Assembly (NCBI GenBank): GCA_029265595.1
Contig: JAJUIC010000004.1
Coordinates: 1 to 34,483 of the forward strand
Source: Flavobacteriaceae bacterium
GTDB lineage: Bacteria > Bacteroidota > Bacteroidia > Flavobacteriales > Flavobacteriaceae
Length of the DNA stretch: 34,483 nucleotides
Direction of reading: 5' to 3'
Positions within the stretch are counted from its first letter, which is position 1. The number at the start of each line of letters is the position of its first letter. Of this stretch, positions 8,961 through 17,388 are shown one piece after another. A program made the position numbers and the translations under genes. The notes beneath the pieces were generated by a model. The model saw only the letters and a list, made by a program, of their open reading frames with translations, was not told the DNA's origin and searched no databases.

Positions 8961-9141
8961 AAACTCTGAGGCCCCGCCGGCTAGTACTGTACCACATGCT
9001 TCGATAAACCCTTTTGCTCCAAAAAAACACCCCCGGGATGCGGCCGATTATAGACCCACTAAATTATCTTGGACCGATGCGGAGTGATGGAATGAGCATC
9101 TTGCCTCAGGACGACAGAAGGTTTTTAATTATCTTAGCTGC

Positions 9142-11247
9142 ATGGTTCAAAACATGCTGCAAACCCCTATTGATTACCTGAAGGGTGTCGGACCCGCCCG
9201 AGCGAAATTACTTCGTTCCGAGTTGGGAATCGAGACCTACCAGGACCTTTTGAACCTCTTTCCCAACAGGTATATTGATCGGACGCGATTTTATAAAATA
9301 GGCGAGCTTCAACCCACTGCTTCCGAAGTTCAGATTGTCGGAAAGCTTGTCAATGTGCGAACTGTAGAACAAAAACGCGGACAGCGCCTGGTTGCAGATT
9401 TTGTAGATGATACCGGCCGAATGGAACTGGTCTGGTTTCGCAGTATCAGGTGGATCAGAGAAAAACTTCTCTTAAACCAGGCCTATGTTATTTTTGGGAA
9501 AATAAATCATTTCAACGGCAGTTTCAGTATGGTACATCCGGAAATGGAACTTGCCAGGGACTACCGTACCGGCCTGCGGATGGCCATGCAACCCATTTAT
9601 CCATCCACAGAGAAATTAACCAAGGGAGGAATAAGCAATAAAGCGATCAGCACCATTTTACAGAACTTATTTCAGCAATCAGGAAAACATTTTAGCGAAA
9701 CGCTTCCGGATCATATTCTTCAGGAGCTTAAACTGCTCTCGAAGTCTGAAGCAGTTCTGAACATCCATTTTCCACAAAGCCAGGAATTGCTATTGGGTGC
9801 CCAAAGACGCCTGAAATTCGAGGAGCTTTTTTACATCCAGCTCCAACTCCTGATGAAAAACCTGGTGCAGAAGCAAAAAATAAAAGGATATCCCTTTGAA
9901 GAGGTAGGAGATAATTTTAACAAGTTCTATCGCAACCATCTGCCCTTTGAACTTACTGGTGCCCAGAAGAGGGTAATTAAGGAAATCAGGTATGACATGG
10001 GAAGCGGTGCCCAGATGAATCGCCTTTTACAGGGTGATGTGGGATCCGGGAAAACGATTGTCGCGCTAATGGCCTGTTTATTGGCCACGGATAATGGATT
10101 TCAGAGTTGTCTGATGGCTCCCACGGAAATCCTCGCCATCCAGCATTTTAATGGGATTATTGAACTACTTAAAGGAATGAACCTTCGGGTAGGACTTCTC
10201 ACGGGATCGACAAAGACAAGTGAGCGGCGGGAGATACACGAGGCTTTACTGTCGGGAGAGATGGACCTTCTTATTGGCACCCATGCGCTGCTGGAAGACG
10301 CTGTTCAGTTTCAGAATCTGGGCCTGGCGATCATTGATGAGCAGCACCGGTTTGGAGTGGCACAACGGGCACAATTATGGAAAAAAAACAAGCGCCCACC
10401 TCATATTTTGGTCATGACAGCCACTCCCATTCCACGAACCCTGGCCATGAGCCTCTACGGAGATTTGGATGTATCTGTAATTGATGAATTACCGCCTGGG
10501 AGAAAACAGATCAAAACAGTACATCGCTACGATTCCAACCGGCTGAAAGTCTTCGCTTTTCTTAAGGATGAAATCAAAAAAGGCAGACAGGTTTATATTG
10601 TGTATCCTTTAATCCAGGAATCTGCCACCATGGATTATAAAGACCTGATGGATGGCTATGAGAGTATCTCCAGGGAATTTCCAATGCCAGATTTTCAAAT
10701 ATCCATCGTTCATGGACAGATGAAACCTGCAGACAAGGATTATGAAATGAACCGCTTTGTTAAAGGCGAAACCCAGATAATGGTAGCCACAACAGTTATT
10801 GAAGTGGGAGTCAATGTGCCCAACGCCAGTGTAATGATAATAGAGAGTGCCGAACGGTTCGGCCTGTCTCAATTACATCAGCTGCGAGGACGGGTAGGTC
10901 GTGGAGCGGAGCAAAGCTATTGTATTTTAATGACCGGCCATAAATTATCCAATGATAGCAAGGTACGGCTTGAGACCATGGTCAAAACCAATGATGGGTT
11001 TGAGATTGCGGAAGTGGACCTTAAGCTGCGGGGACCGGGTGATATTATGGGCACTCAGCAAAGTGGGGTTCTGAATCTGAAAATCGCCGATATTGTTCAG
11101 GACAGTGAGCTTTTAAAGCTGGCCCGTTACCACGCCCTTAAGGTTTTGAAAGAGGATCCCGGCCTTCATATGCCGAAAAATAAGGTGATGAGGTTCACTT
11201 ACGCCCAGATGGCTAAATTCAAAAACATCTGGAACTACATTAGCTAA
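9142..11247 (+). CDS. recG: ATP-dependent DNA helicase RecG
   Basis: The 701-residue protein is a full-length RecG, the branched-DNA translocase that reverses stalled forks and processes recombination intermediates. The N-terminal wedge region starts with GVGPARAKLL (15-24) and an OB-fold. The helicase core follows: GDVGSGKT at 298-305 (Walker A), DEQHRFG at 399-405 (Walker B, DEQH variant), TATPIPRT near 426-433, and QLRGRVGRG as motif VI. The C-terminal TRG-like region (GPGDIMGTQQSG) is present. The ATG at 9142 is used. A second Met at codon 5 is an alternative. The AEC carrier gene begins three bases after the stop, so the two are almost surely translated from one message. No clear -7 box is visible upstream. 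Confidence 0.96.
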   Translation: MVQNMLQTPIDYLKGVGPARAKLLRSELGIETYQDLLNLFPNRYIDRTRFYKIGELQPTASEVQIVGKLVNVRTVEQKRGQRLVADFVDDTGRMELVWFRSIRWIREKLLLNQAYVIFGKINHFNGSFSMVHPEMELARDYRTGLRMAMQPIYPSTEKLTKGGISNKAISTILQNLFQQSGKHFSETLPDHILQELKLLSKSEAVLNIHFPQSQELLLGAQRRLKFEELFYIQLQLLMKNLVQKQKIKGYPFEEVGDNFNKFYRNHLPFELTGAQKRVIKEIRYDMGSGAQMNRLLQGDVGSGKTIVALMACLLATDNGFQSCLMAPTEILAIQHFNGIIELLKGMNLRVGLLTGSTKTSERREIHEALLSGEMDLLIGTHALLEDAVQFQNLGLAIIDEQHRFGVAQRAQLWKKNKRPPHILVMTATPIPRTLAMSLYGDLDVSVIDELPPGRKQIKTVHRYDSNRLKVFAFLKDEIKKGRQVYIVYPLIQESATMDYKDLMDGYESISREFPMPDFQISIVHGQMKPADKDYEMNRFVKGETQIMVATTVIEVGVNVPNASVMIIESAERFGLSQLHQLRGRVGRGAEQSYCILMTGHKLSNDSKVRLETMVKTNDGFEIAEVDLKLRGPGDIMGTQQSGVLNLKIADIVQDSELLKLARYHALKVLKEDPGLHMPKNKVMRFTYAQMAKFKNIWNYIS

Positions 11248-11250
11248 GGA

Positions 11251-12153
11251 ATGACAAACTTCTTGCTCATCTCCGTGTGCCTATTGGCAGGAATTCTAAT
11301 TCAGCGCTATAAATCGCTTCCACCAGGAAGTTACAAAGCCGTGAATGCCTGGGTTATCAATATTGCACTACCTGCTATAGCCCTGAAATACCTGCCGAAA
11401 GTAGAATGGGATATCAGTCTGGCACTTCCTTTTCTGACACCTCTGCTGATCTGGGTGGGCAGCTACCTTTTCATTCGGCTCATCCATAATTTTCTACCTA
11501 TGGATCCGCGCACGCGTGCGGCACTCTATTTAACTGCAGGTCTGGGTAATACTTCCTTTCTAGGGTTTCCGCTTTCCGAGGCCTATTACGGTGAGGAAGG
11601 TCTGAAGATAGCGATTCTGGTGGACCAGGGTTGTTTTATAGTCATGTCCACTTTAGGTATCATGTCCGCCAGTCGTGCTTCGAGTGGAGGGGAAATAAAG
11701 CTCCATGCGATCCTAAAAAAAATCGTATCCTTCCCTCCTTTTCTTGCGTTCTTTCTGGCGCTTATTCTACCGCCTTTTATCTCCTTTGACCCCATTGAAC
11801 CGCTGCTGGACATTTTGGGAGCCACACTGGTTCCTCTGGCGCTTTTTTCAGTAGGCTTGCAACTAAAACTGCGATTCGACCGGCAGGAGCTCCAGTTTGT
11901 CAATATGGCTCTAATCTATAAATTAATACTGGCCCCACTCATGATTTTCTTAATTGGTAAGGGATTGGGATTGGAAGGTTTAAATGCACAAATCAGTGTA
12001 TTTGAAGCAGGAATGGCTCCAATGGTCACCGGGGCCATCATAGCTACAGACTATAACCTGCGACCTAAACTGGCAAATCTTATTTTAAGTGTAGGTATTC
12101 CTGTTTCGCTGTTGACAACCTTTCTCTGGAGCCTGGTGCTCACCACTTTGTAA
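11251..12153 (+). CDS. AEC-family transporter
   Basis: This 300-residue integral membrane protein has about ten predicted helices and belongs to the auxin efflux carrier family (membrane transport protein, PF03547-like). Conserved features include the helix-breaking segment WVINIALPAIALKYLP (residues about 34-49), GLGNTSFLGFPL in the middle, and the late GMAPMVTGAI segment. Bacterial members move dicarboxylates, malonate or amino-acid-related acids, but the sequence does not identify the substrate here. It follows recG with a three-base gap, which suggests transcriptional coupling but no shared function. The next gene converges from the other strand 27 bases downstream, with no strong terminator between. 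Confidence 0.88.
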   Translation: MTNFLLISVCLLAGILIQRYKSLPPGSYKAVNAWVINIALPAIALKYLPKVEWDISLALPFLTPLLIWVGSYLFIRLIHNFLPMDPRTRAALYLTAGLGNTSFLGFPLSEAYYGEEGLKIAILVDQGCFIVMSTLGIMSASRASSGGEIKLHAILKKIVSFPPFLAFFLALILPPFISFDPIEPLLDILGATLVPLALFSVGLQLKLRFDRQELQFVNMALIYKLILAPLMIFLIGKGLGLEGLNAQISVFEAGMAPMVTGAIIATDYNLRPKLANLILSVGIPVSLLTTFLWSLVLTTL

Positions 12154-12180
12154 GTCCGACAGCCTCCGGAAAAAGTACCA

Positions 12181-12900
12181 TCAGCTATTAAAGAATTTGC
12201 TGTCCCAGATGGATTCACTGAAGTTTTTCCCTAATGCAATCCCGTAAAAAACAATTAAACCAGCTACTGATTTGAAGGTAAACATATACAACATGATGAA
12301 TTCCGAAGTCTGCTGGTATCTCCAAAAGAAGAGTTCCCGAATTACAAAGGTGAGGAAGAAGCTAATAACAAAGGAGAAGATAAGCAGGTTTTCCAGGTTT
12401 TTTAAGGGCCAAACCGTTATTTTCCTCAAGGGATGCAAGTCTTTGCCCCACTTATGGATCAGGTAATAATAGCCGTTCCCCATAGGTGCAAATAACATTG
12501 GATCATCTGCATTTTTAAGACGGAAATGAGAAGCAGGAGCCATTATTTTAAACCCCTGAAGCCTTAACTGGTGCTTTCTTTCAAGTTCTTTAATTTCCAG
12601 CAGCACTTCAACTGGTAGTTCCCGGTCATAATGTTTGGTACTTAAAAATCGTAACCTATAGGTATGACACAAGTCCCGAATATGTGAGATATGAAATATT
12701 CTGTTTGCCTCCAGCTCATCAATCATAAAGGGATTTCGATAATCATCCTCCGCCTGCTGAAGTCGAAGAAGGACCGCATCTTCACTGGCCAGTTGTTCGT
12801 CCAATACTTTTTTTACTTCATCAAGTATTGCCGATGGTGTAGTGCGGCGGTCTCTAAGTCCTTCCAGTTTATCCTGAAGATTCACGCCTTTCATTTTCAT
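12181..12900 (-). CDS. Hypothetical protein with C-terminal membrane helices
   Basis: The product is about 239 residues. The N-terminal two thirds are soluble and charged (many Glu, Arg, Leu; helical). The C-terminal third has two hydrophobic segments, around LLIFSFVISFFLTFVI and FTFKSVAGLIVFYGIAL. I do not recognise a family. I chose the ATG at 12900; GTG at 12909 and ATG at 12894 are in-frame alternatives. A good promoter with its -7 box at 12927-12920 would start transcription near 12913, which leaves little room for the GTG. The gene is convergent with the AEC carrier and separated by a terminator from the pheT unit upstream, so it is probably transcribed alone. Confidence 0.7.
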   Translation of the reverse strand: MKMKGVNLQDKLEGLRDRRTTPSAILDEVKKVLDEQLASEDAVLLRLQQAEDDYRNPFMIDELEANRIFHISHIRDLCHTYRLRFLSTKHYDRELPVEVLLEIKELERKHQLRLQGFKIMAPASHFRLKNADDPMLFAPMGNGYYYLIHKWGKDLHPLRKITVWPLKNLENLLIFSFVISFFLTFVIRELFFWRYQQTSEFIMLYMFTFKSVAGLIVFYGIALGKNFSESIWDSKFFNS

Positions 12901-12919
12901 CACCTTCACTTTAATTTCC

Positions 12920-12950
12920 TAAAAGTAGCAAACCTCCCTCACATTTCAAA
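12920..12950 (-). promoter_or_regulatory. Candidate promoter for the hypothetical gene ending at 12181
   Basis: On the minus strand, TTTG (12950-12947) is followed after 19 bases by TACTTTTA (12927-12920), which matches TAnnTTTG except for the last base. The expected start near 12913 supports an ATG start at 12900. Confidence 0.42.
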
Positions 12951-13026
12951 AACCATTCACATTTGTCTGGAGTCGCGCCAAAGAGACGAAAAGGAAAGGT
13001 CGCTTGAAAAAGCCAAAGTTTCGCCA

Positions 13027-13059
13027 AAAAAAAATCCAGCCAATCTGGCCGGATTTTTT
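13027..13059 (-). terminator. Rho-independent terminator behind the pheT unit
   Basis: On the minus strand the stem GGATT/AATCC with an inner TGGC/GCCA (one mismatch between them) closes on a three-base loop and runs into at least eight T residues. An opposite T-run makes it usable in both directions. It ends the transcript carrying pheT and the 48-aa gene. The rest of 12951-13215 holds nothing I can identify. Confidence 0.75.
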
Positions 13060-13215
13060 AAAAACTTGTGATATCCCGCGCCCCCCAGCGCTTGTTATCA
13101 GGGTACTAATATATGCGAATTTCGGATTACACAGTTGTCCCCTGCCATATTTTAAGAGTTTTTAGCAATGATTAACGTATGTTAACAAAAGTAGCTGGTA
13201 TCTGTTAATCAGATT

Positions 13216-13362
13216 TTAAGGCATCGATTCGGAATCATTCCTGTCCGAGCGCTTCTCCTGCTCCTCCTTTTCTCGTCTGGCCACTTGTTTACGTACGGTT
13301 TTGATTGTAAACACAATCACCCCCAGCAGCACGACTATTGAAATTATTGCATATCCCAACAT
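13216..13362 (-). CDS. 48-residue single-helix membrane protein
   Basis: ATG at 13362-13360 runs to TAA at 13218-13216. The peptide opens with a hydrophobic helix (MLGYAIISIVVLLGVIVFTI, residues 1-20), followed by a strongly charged, mostly basic then mixed tail (KTVRKQVARREKEEQEKRSD). A clean membrane helix followed by a charged cytoplasmic tail is unlikely by chance. It lies 58 bases downstream of pheT on the same strand and upstream of the terminator, so it is probably co-transcribed. Function unknown. Confidence 0.6.
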   Translation of the reverse strand: MLGYAIISIVVLLGVIVFTIKTVRKQVARREKEEQEKRSDRNDSESMP

Positions 13363-13420
13363 ACCTCATCTTTAATTAGCTTCCAACACCAAATCGCTGG
13401 CACCTTCTGCAGGACTGCTC

Positions 13421-15847
13421 TTATCGAAGTTCAGCCCCCAGATCCGTTTCAAATCTTTGCTGTAGTTTCACCATGATTTTATCTACCTGTTTATCCGTCA
13501 GGGTCTTTTTATCGTCTTGGAAAATGAAACTCACCGCATAACTCTTTTTCCCTTGGCCCAGATTTTTTCCCTGATATACATCAAAAAGCCGCACATCCTT
13601 GAGAATCTTACGTTCTGTCTGATAGGCCAAATCATATATTTGTTCAAACCGAACGGCATCATCAAGTAAAAGCGCAAAATCCCGCCGTACGGCCTGAAAC
13701 TTGGTAATGGGCTTTAAGGTCATGGGTTTTTGTTTGAGCAAGGAGACCATATTGTCCCAAAGAAAATCCGCATGTAAAACCTCCTGTTCGATGTCAAAGG
13801 CCTTGAGAACACCTTTCTTTATCAGACCAAAATCCACCAGTAATTGATCTCCCTTTTTGAAGCTCAATCCCTCCGAAAATACATCTTTTCCTATTGGGAC
13901 GGCCTGATAATCCTGAATTCCCAAGCGTTCGAGCACTGTTGAAACGATTCCTTTTAAGAAGAAAAAATCCGACGGTTCCTGTGGCCGGCCCCAATATTCC
14001 TCCTGTCTCTTGCCAGTTATGAAGATACTGAGGTGTTTTATCTCCTGCCGCTCCTGCCCTACCTGATGATAGGTTTTTCCAAATTCGAACATCTTTAAAT
14101 CACTGCGCTTGCGATTGAGATTAAATCTAATAGATTCCAGACCTGAAAACAACATCGAGCTCCGCATTACAGCCAGCTCCTGGCTCAGCGGATTAAGCAT
14201 TTTAACCACTTCTCCTTCTTGTATATCCTTACTCAGGTGCAGGTGATCAGAAGTAGTCAGAGAGTTGGCCATAGTCTCATAAAAACCTTGTCCCACCAAC
14301 TGGCTTGCCAGAATGTTTTGAAGCCTGTAGTCGTCAAATTTAGAGGAATGTGCCATGGAGGCATTAATTTTATCCCCTATCCTGACGTTATTATATCCGT
14401 ATACCCGAAGAATCTCTTCAATCACATCAGATTCCCTCTGCACATCCACCCGGTAAGGTGGGATGGTCAGTCCCATTCCGGTCTCGGTGATATTGTTTAC
14501 CCTGATCTCAAGGGAAGCCAAAATGGCCTTTATGGTCTCTTCTGAGAGGTTCTCTCCTATGAGAGAATTGATTTTGGCAAAGGTTAGGAATACCGGAAAG
14601 TCCTCAATTTTATGCGGGTAATAATCTTCAATGTCACTCGAAACATTGCCACCTGCTATTTCTTTTAATAACAAAACAACCCGCTTAAGAGCGTAATCAG
14701 TTATCCGCGGGTCGATACCGCGTTCATAACGAAAGGAGGCGTCAGTATTTAAACCATGTCGTTTGGCGGATTTGCGTATGCTAACCGGATTGAAATAAGC
14801 ACTTTCAATGAATATGTTGCTTGTTTGCTCGGTAACACCGCTATCGAGTCCTCCGAAAACACCAGCCAAAGCAAGGGGTTTCTCGGCGTCACAAATCATG
14901 ACATCCTCCTCATGCAGGCTTCGTTGGATTCCGTCCAAGGTAGTGAACTTAGTTCCGGCCGCTACCGTGCGAACATGTATTTGTTTCCCCGCAATCCGAT
15001 CCGCATCAAAGGCATGCAGGGGTTGCCCTAATTCATGCATGACGTAATTGGTAGCATCTACCACGTTATTTTTTGGGGAAAGACCAATGGCCTTCAACCT
15101 GTTTTGCAGCCATTGGGGAGAAGGTGCTATTTTCACGTTGGACAGTGTAATCCCGCAATAACGAGGAACTGCTTCAGGATTTTCCACCCGGACCGGAATC
15201 TTCAGGTTTCGACTCTCAACATGAAAATTGCTCACGGAAGGCGTTCTCAGCTCGAGTTGTTCTCCTCGTTGCAAATAACCTGCCTTAAGGTCTCGTGCCA
15301 CACCCCAGTGACTCATGGCGTCCGCCCGGTTAGGCGTCAGTTCGATTTCATAAACCTCATCCACCTCAAGATCAAAAACCTCGGCGGCTTGCAATCCCGG
15401 CTGAAGATCCTGGTCCAGTACCATAATTCCATCGTGGGAATGGCCTAGCCCAAGTTCATCCTCTGAACAAATCATACCCAGACTCACCTCACCCCGAATT
15501 TTACTCTTTTTTATCTCGAAAGGCTTGCCATTTCCATCATATAAAGTTGTTCCTACAGTAGCTACCGGTACCTTTTGGCCAGCAGCTACATTCGGAGCTC
15601 CGCAGACAATTTGCACCGGCTCTTCTGCTCCAAGATCGACTGTTGTGATTTTCAACCGATCGGCATTGGGGTGTGGCTCACAACTCAACACATGGCCTAC
15701 GACCACTCCTTTAAGTCCACCTTTAATACTTTCGAACCGGGTAATCCCTTCTACTTCCAGTCCTAAATCGGTCAGTAGCTCCCCAGTTTTCTCCGCATTC
15801 TCCGTCAACTTAATGAATTGGCTCAGCCAGTTATATGAAATCTTCAT
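13421..15847 (-). CDS. pheT: Phenylalanyl-tRNA synthetase beta subunit
   Basis: The protein has 808 residues and pairs with PheS to charge tRNA-Phe. In order it has an N-terminal core (MKISYNWLSQF), an EMAPII-like tRNA-binding domain at about 42-150 (including HPNADRLK and IVCGAPN), the B3/B4 editing region, a B5 domain, and a C-terminal ferredoxin-fold anticodon-binding domain (QAVRRDFALLLDD onward). The open frame extends nine codons further to a TTG at 15874, but that stretch overlaps a perfect -7 box (15879-15872), so the ATG at 15847 giving MKISYNWL is the real start. pheS is not in the window, so the two subunits are encoded apart. Confidence 0.95.
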   Translation of the reverse strand: MKISYNWLSQFIKLTENAEKTGELLTDLGLEVEGITRFESIKGGLKGVVVGHVLSCEPHPNADRLKITTVDLGAEEPVQIVCGAPNVAAGQKVPVATVGTTLYDGNGKPFEIKKSKIRGEVSLGMICSEDELGLGHSHDGIMVLDQDLQPGLQAAEVFDLEVDEVYEIELTPNRADAMSHWGVARDLKAGYLQRGEQLELRTPSVSNFHVESRNLKIPVRVENPEAVPRYCGITLSNVKIAPSPQWLQNRLKAIGLSPKNNVVDATNYVMHELGQPLHAFDADRIAGKQIHVRTVAAGTKFTTLDGIQRSLHEEDVMICDAEKPLALAGVFGGLDSGVTEQTSNIFIESAYFNPVSIRKSAKRHGLNTDASFRYERGIDPRITDYALKRVVLLLKEIAGGNVSSDIEDYYPHKIEDFPVFLTFAKINSLIGENLSEETIKAILASLEIRVNNITETGMGLTIPPYRVDVQRESDVIEEILRVYGYNNVRIGDKINASMAHSSKFDDYRLQNILASQLVGQGFYETMANSLTTSDHLHLSKDIQEGEVVKMLNPLSQELAVMRSSMLFSGLESIRFNLNRKRSDLKMFEFGKTYHQVGQERQEIKHLSIFITGKRQEEYWGRPQEPSDFFFLKGIVSTVLERLGIQDYQAVPIGKDVFSEGLSFKKGDQLLVDFGLIKKGVLKAFDIEQEVLHADFLWDNMVSLLKQKPMTLKPITKFQAVRRDFALLLDDAVRFEQIYDLAYQTERKILKDVRLFDVYQGKNLGQGKKSYAVSFIFQDDKKTLTDKQVDKIMVKLQQRFETDLGAELR

Positions 15848-15871
15848 GAATCGTATTTCTTTTGTAGGGGG

Positions 15872-15879
15872 CAAAGATA
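15872..15879 (-). promoter_or_regulatory. -7 box of the pheT promoter
   Basis: The minus strand reads TATCTTTG, an exact TAnnTTTG match, about 25 bases before the pheT ATG. No TTTG is visible at the expected -33 distance. Its position decides the pheT start, because the longer frame would overlap the promoter. Confidence 0.5.
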
Positions 15880-16004
15880 GAAAATTCCACCCTTTTTAGG
15901 TTCAGGACCTGGTGGCAAATACCCCGTGAAATCAATTGTTAAAGTAGCATTAAATCCGGCCGCGATTTCCTTGCAATGTTTACCTTTAGTTCAAAAGACA
16001 CGTT

Positions 16005-16256
16005 ATGAGTTCCGAAGATACCTTCAAACACGTATATACAGGTTCTGAGGTCAACATTCAGTATCTCCAGGAGCTGTTTTCCAAAGCGAGCATTCCATCG
16101 CGGGTGAAGAACGATTTTGATTCCGGTCTGCGGGCGGGATTCGGAGGGGGGCTTCCAGGACAAGTCCAGCTTTTTGTTCCCGCTTCGCATCGTGGTGAAG
16201 CCGAGGCAATTGTCCGGGCCACATTTCCCAATGATGAGGTAGATTCCGATGAATGA
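16005..16256 (+). CDS. DUF2007-family protein
   Basis: This 83-residue soluble protein has the DUF2007 pattern: an N-terminal segment in which the protein 'sees' a partner by sequence position (YTGSEVNIQYLQELFSKASI), a glycine-rich middle (GFGGGLPGQVQLFVP), and a helix containing GEAEAIV. Family members are often annotated as putative signal-transducing proteins, but no biochemical role is settled. It overlaps the next gene by eight bases, so the two are translationally coupled. It is divergent from pheT, with about 157 bases between the two starts. TACCTTTA at 15981-15988 is a possible weak -7 box. Confidence 0.85.
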   Translation: MSSEDTFKHVYTGSEVNIQYLQELFSKASIPSRVKNDFDSGLRAGFGGGLPGQVQLFVPASHRGEAEAIVRATFPNDEVDSDE

Positions 16257-16440
16257 AAAGAAATCTCCCAAGCGGAATATTCTGAATCTAATAATGGGGA
16301 TAGCCTTTTTAGGATACGGGCTGTTTCGGCTCTCAACCTATTATTCCGGCACCGAATATTCCAACCTGCGTCTGGTAATTTTTATTGGCTTTGTCATCAT
16401 TGGAGTAGTAGACATCTACAGATACCTGCGTCCATGGTAA
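16249..16440 (+). CDS. Small two-helix membrane protein
   Basis: The product has 63 residues: a short basic N-terminus (MNEKKSPKRN), then two hydrophobic helices (about 12-29, LNLIMGIAFLGYGLFRLS, and about 42-57, LVIFIGFVIIGVVDIY) joined by a polar turn with several Tyr residues. I do not recognise a family. The ATG lies inside the end of the DUF2007 gene, with an eight-base overlap, and the pair faces the convergent USP gene. A functional link with DUF2007 is suggested by the coupling only. Confidence 0.75.
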   Translation: MNEKKSPKRNILNLIMGIAFLGYGLFRLSTYYSGTEYSNLRLVIFIGFVIIGVVDIYRYLRPW

Positions 16441-16499
16441 GGTGGAACAGGGACCATTCGGCCTCCCGTGTCACCTATTAAACCACCACTGTCCCCAGA

Positions 16500-17351
16500 T
16501 CATTTTACAATATATACCGCCTGAAAAGGTTTTGTATTAATCAATTCATTGATAGTACTACCGATAAAGACGGCGGGAATTTTACTGGATCCCTTTGCAG
16601 CCATTACAATTAGGTCGGCCTTCATTTTCCTGGATTCCGCTTCAATAACATCCACAACACTCTCATCTTCCTGATAGCGAGCTACAAATTCAATATCCTT
16701 TGATACCGCAAATTTCCGTTGCACCTCCTGATATTGCTTTTCAACATGTTTACGGGTTTTTTCAATCGCCCTTTTGTCGTCGATATAGGGGAAGAAAGTG
16801 GAAGGAATCCCATAGGACTTCAAGATTTTAATTTCCGGCGGGGTTTCCAATTTGTGGAATAGCGCCAGTTTTTGAAGAACAATTTGAAAAGGGGCGCTCA
16901 GATCCGAAGGAACCAGAATACGGTTCCATTGCAATTGAGCTCCCTCCGGCACCAGTATCACATCGCCTTTAAACATGCGAATAAGCTTTTGTGACATGGC
17001 TGCCGTTCCAAATTCCTCCTGTTTAAAGCCCAGTAAAATAGTGTCTATAAAGCGTTCACCAGCCAGATCCTTAAGGCTAAATTCTGTACTGTCGTGTTCC
17101 TTAATATCCAGAGTATAAGAGGACCCATCTGGAATAACTTTACTTACTTTAGCTAGAAGGTTCTTTTCAATAAGAGCCTTAATGTCCTTCTCACCCACAA
17201 GGTCCTCCAGGACCTCATCCATTTCATAACGCTTAATATTATGAACAAAATGCACTTTGTCGAGCTTGAATTGTTGTTGTAAAAAAGAAGCATAACGGAT
17301 AAGGGTCTCATCCATTTTGGTTAGGTCCAGTCCGACCAATATTTTTTTCAT
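16500..17351 (-). CDS. Universal stress protein with two tandem USP domains
   Basis: The protein has 283 residues. The first UspA-like domain starts at MKKILVGLDLTKMDETLIRY and the second near residue 145 at WNRILVPSDLSAPFQ. Each opens with the beta strand plus D-L pattern of USP folds. The second ends with LIVMAAKGSSKIPAVFIGST, close to the nucleotide-binding G-x2-G-x9-G(S/T) segment, although the spacing is imperfect. The open frame extends 33 basic codons upstream, but these overlap the BCCT gene and have no family character, so I use the ATG at 17351. It lies 37 bases downstream of the BCCT carrier gene and is probably its operon partner, perhaps sensing energy or osmotic stress. Confidence 0.88.
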   Translation of the reverse strand: MKKILVGLDLTKMDETLIRYASFLQQQFKLDKVHFVHNIKRYEMDEVLEDLVGEKDIKALIEKNLLAKVSKVIPDGSSYTLDIKEHDSTEFSLKDLAGERFIDTILLGFKQEEFGTAAMSQKLIRMFKGDVILVPEGAQLQWNRILVPSDLSAPFQIVLQKLALFHKLETPPEIKILKSYGIPSTFFPYIDDKRAIEKTRKHVEKQYQEVQRKFAVSKDIEFVARYQEDESVVDVIEAESRKMKADLIVMAAKGSSKIPAVFIGSTINELINTKPFQAVYIVK

Positions 17352-17388
17352 TTTTTTTAATCTGTTTAGACGTAATTTATTCCAGGTC

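Noticed and set aside
8881-9087. 68-codon plus-strand frame over the aminopeptidase start
   Set aside because: It overlaps the signal-peptide region and promoter of the aminopeptidase, and its composition is not protein-like.
15848-15874. Nine-codon N-terminal extension of PheT from TTG 15874
   Set aside because: It overlaps an exact -7 box and does not belong to the family, which starts MKISYNWL.
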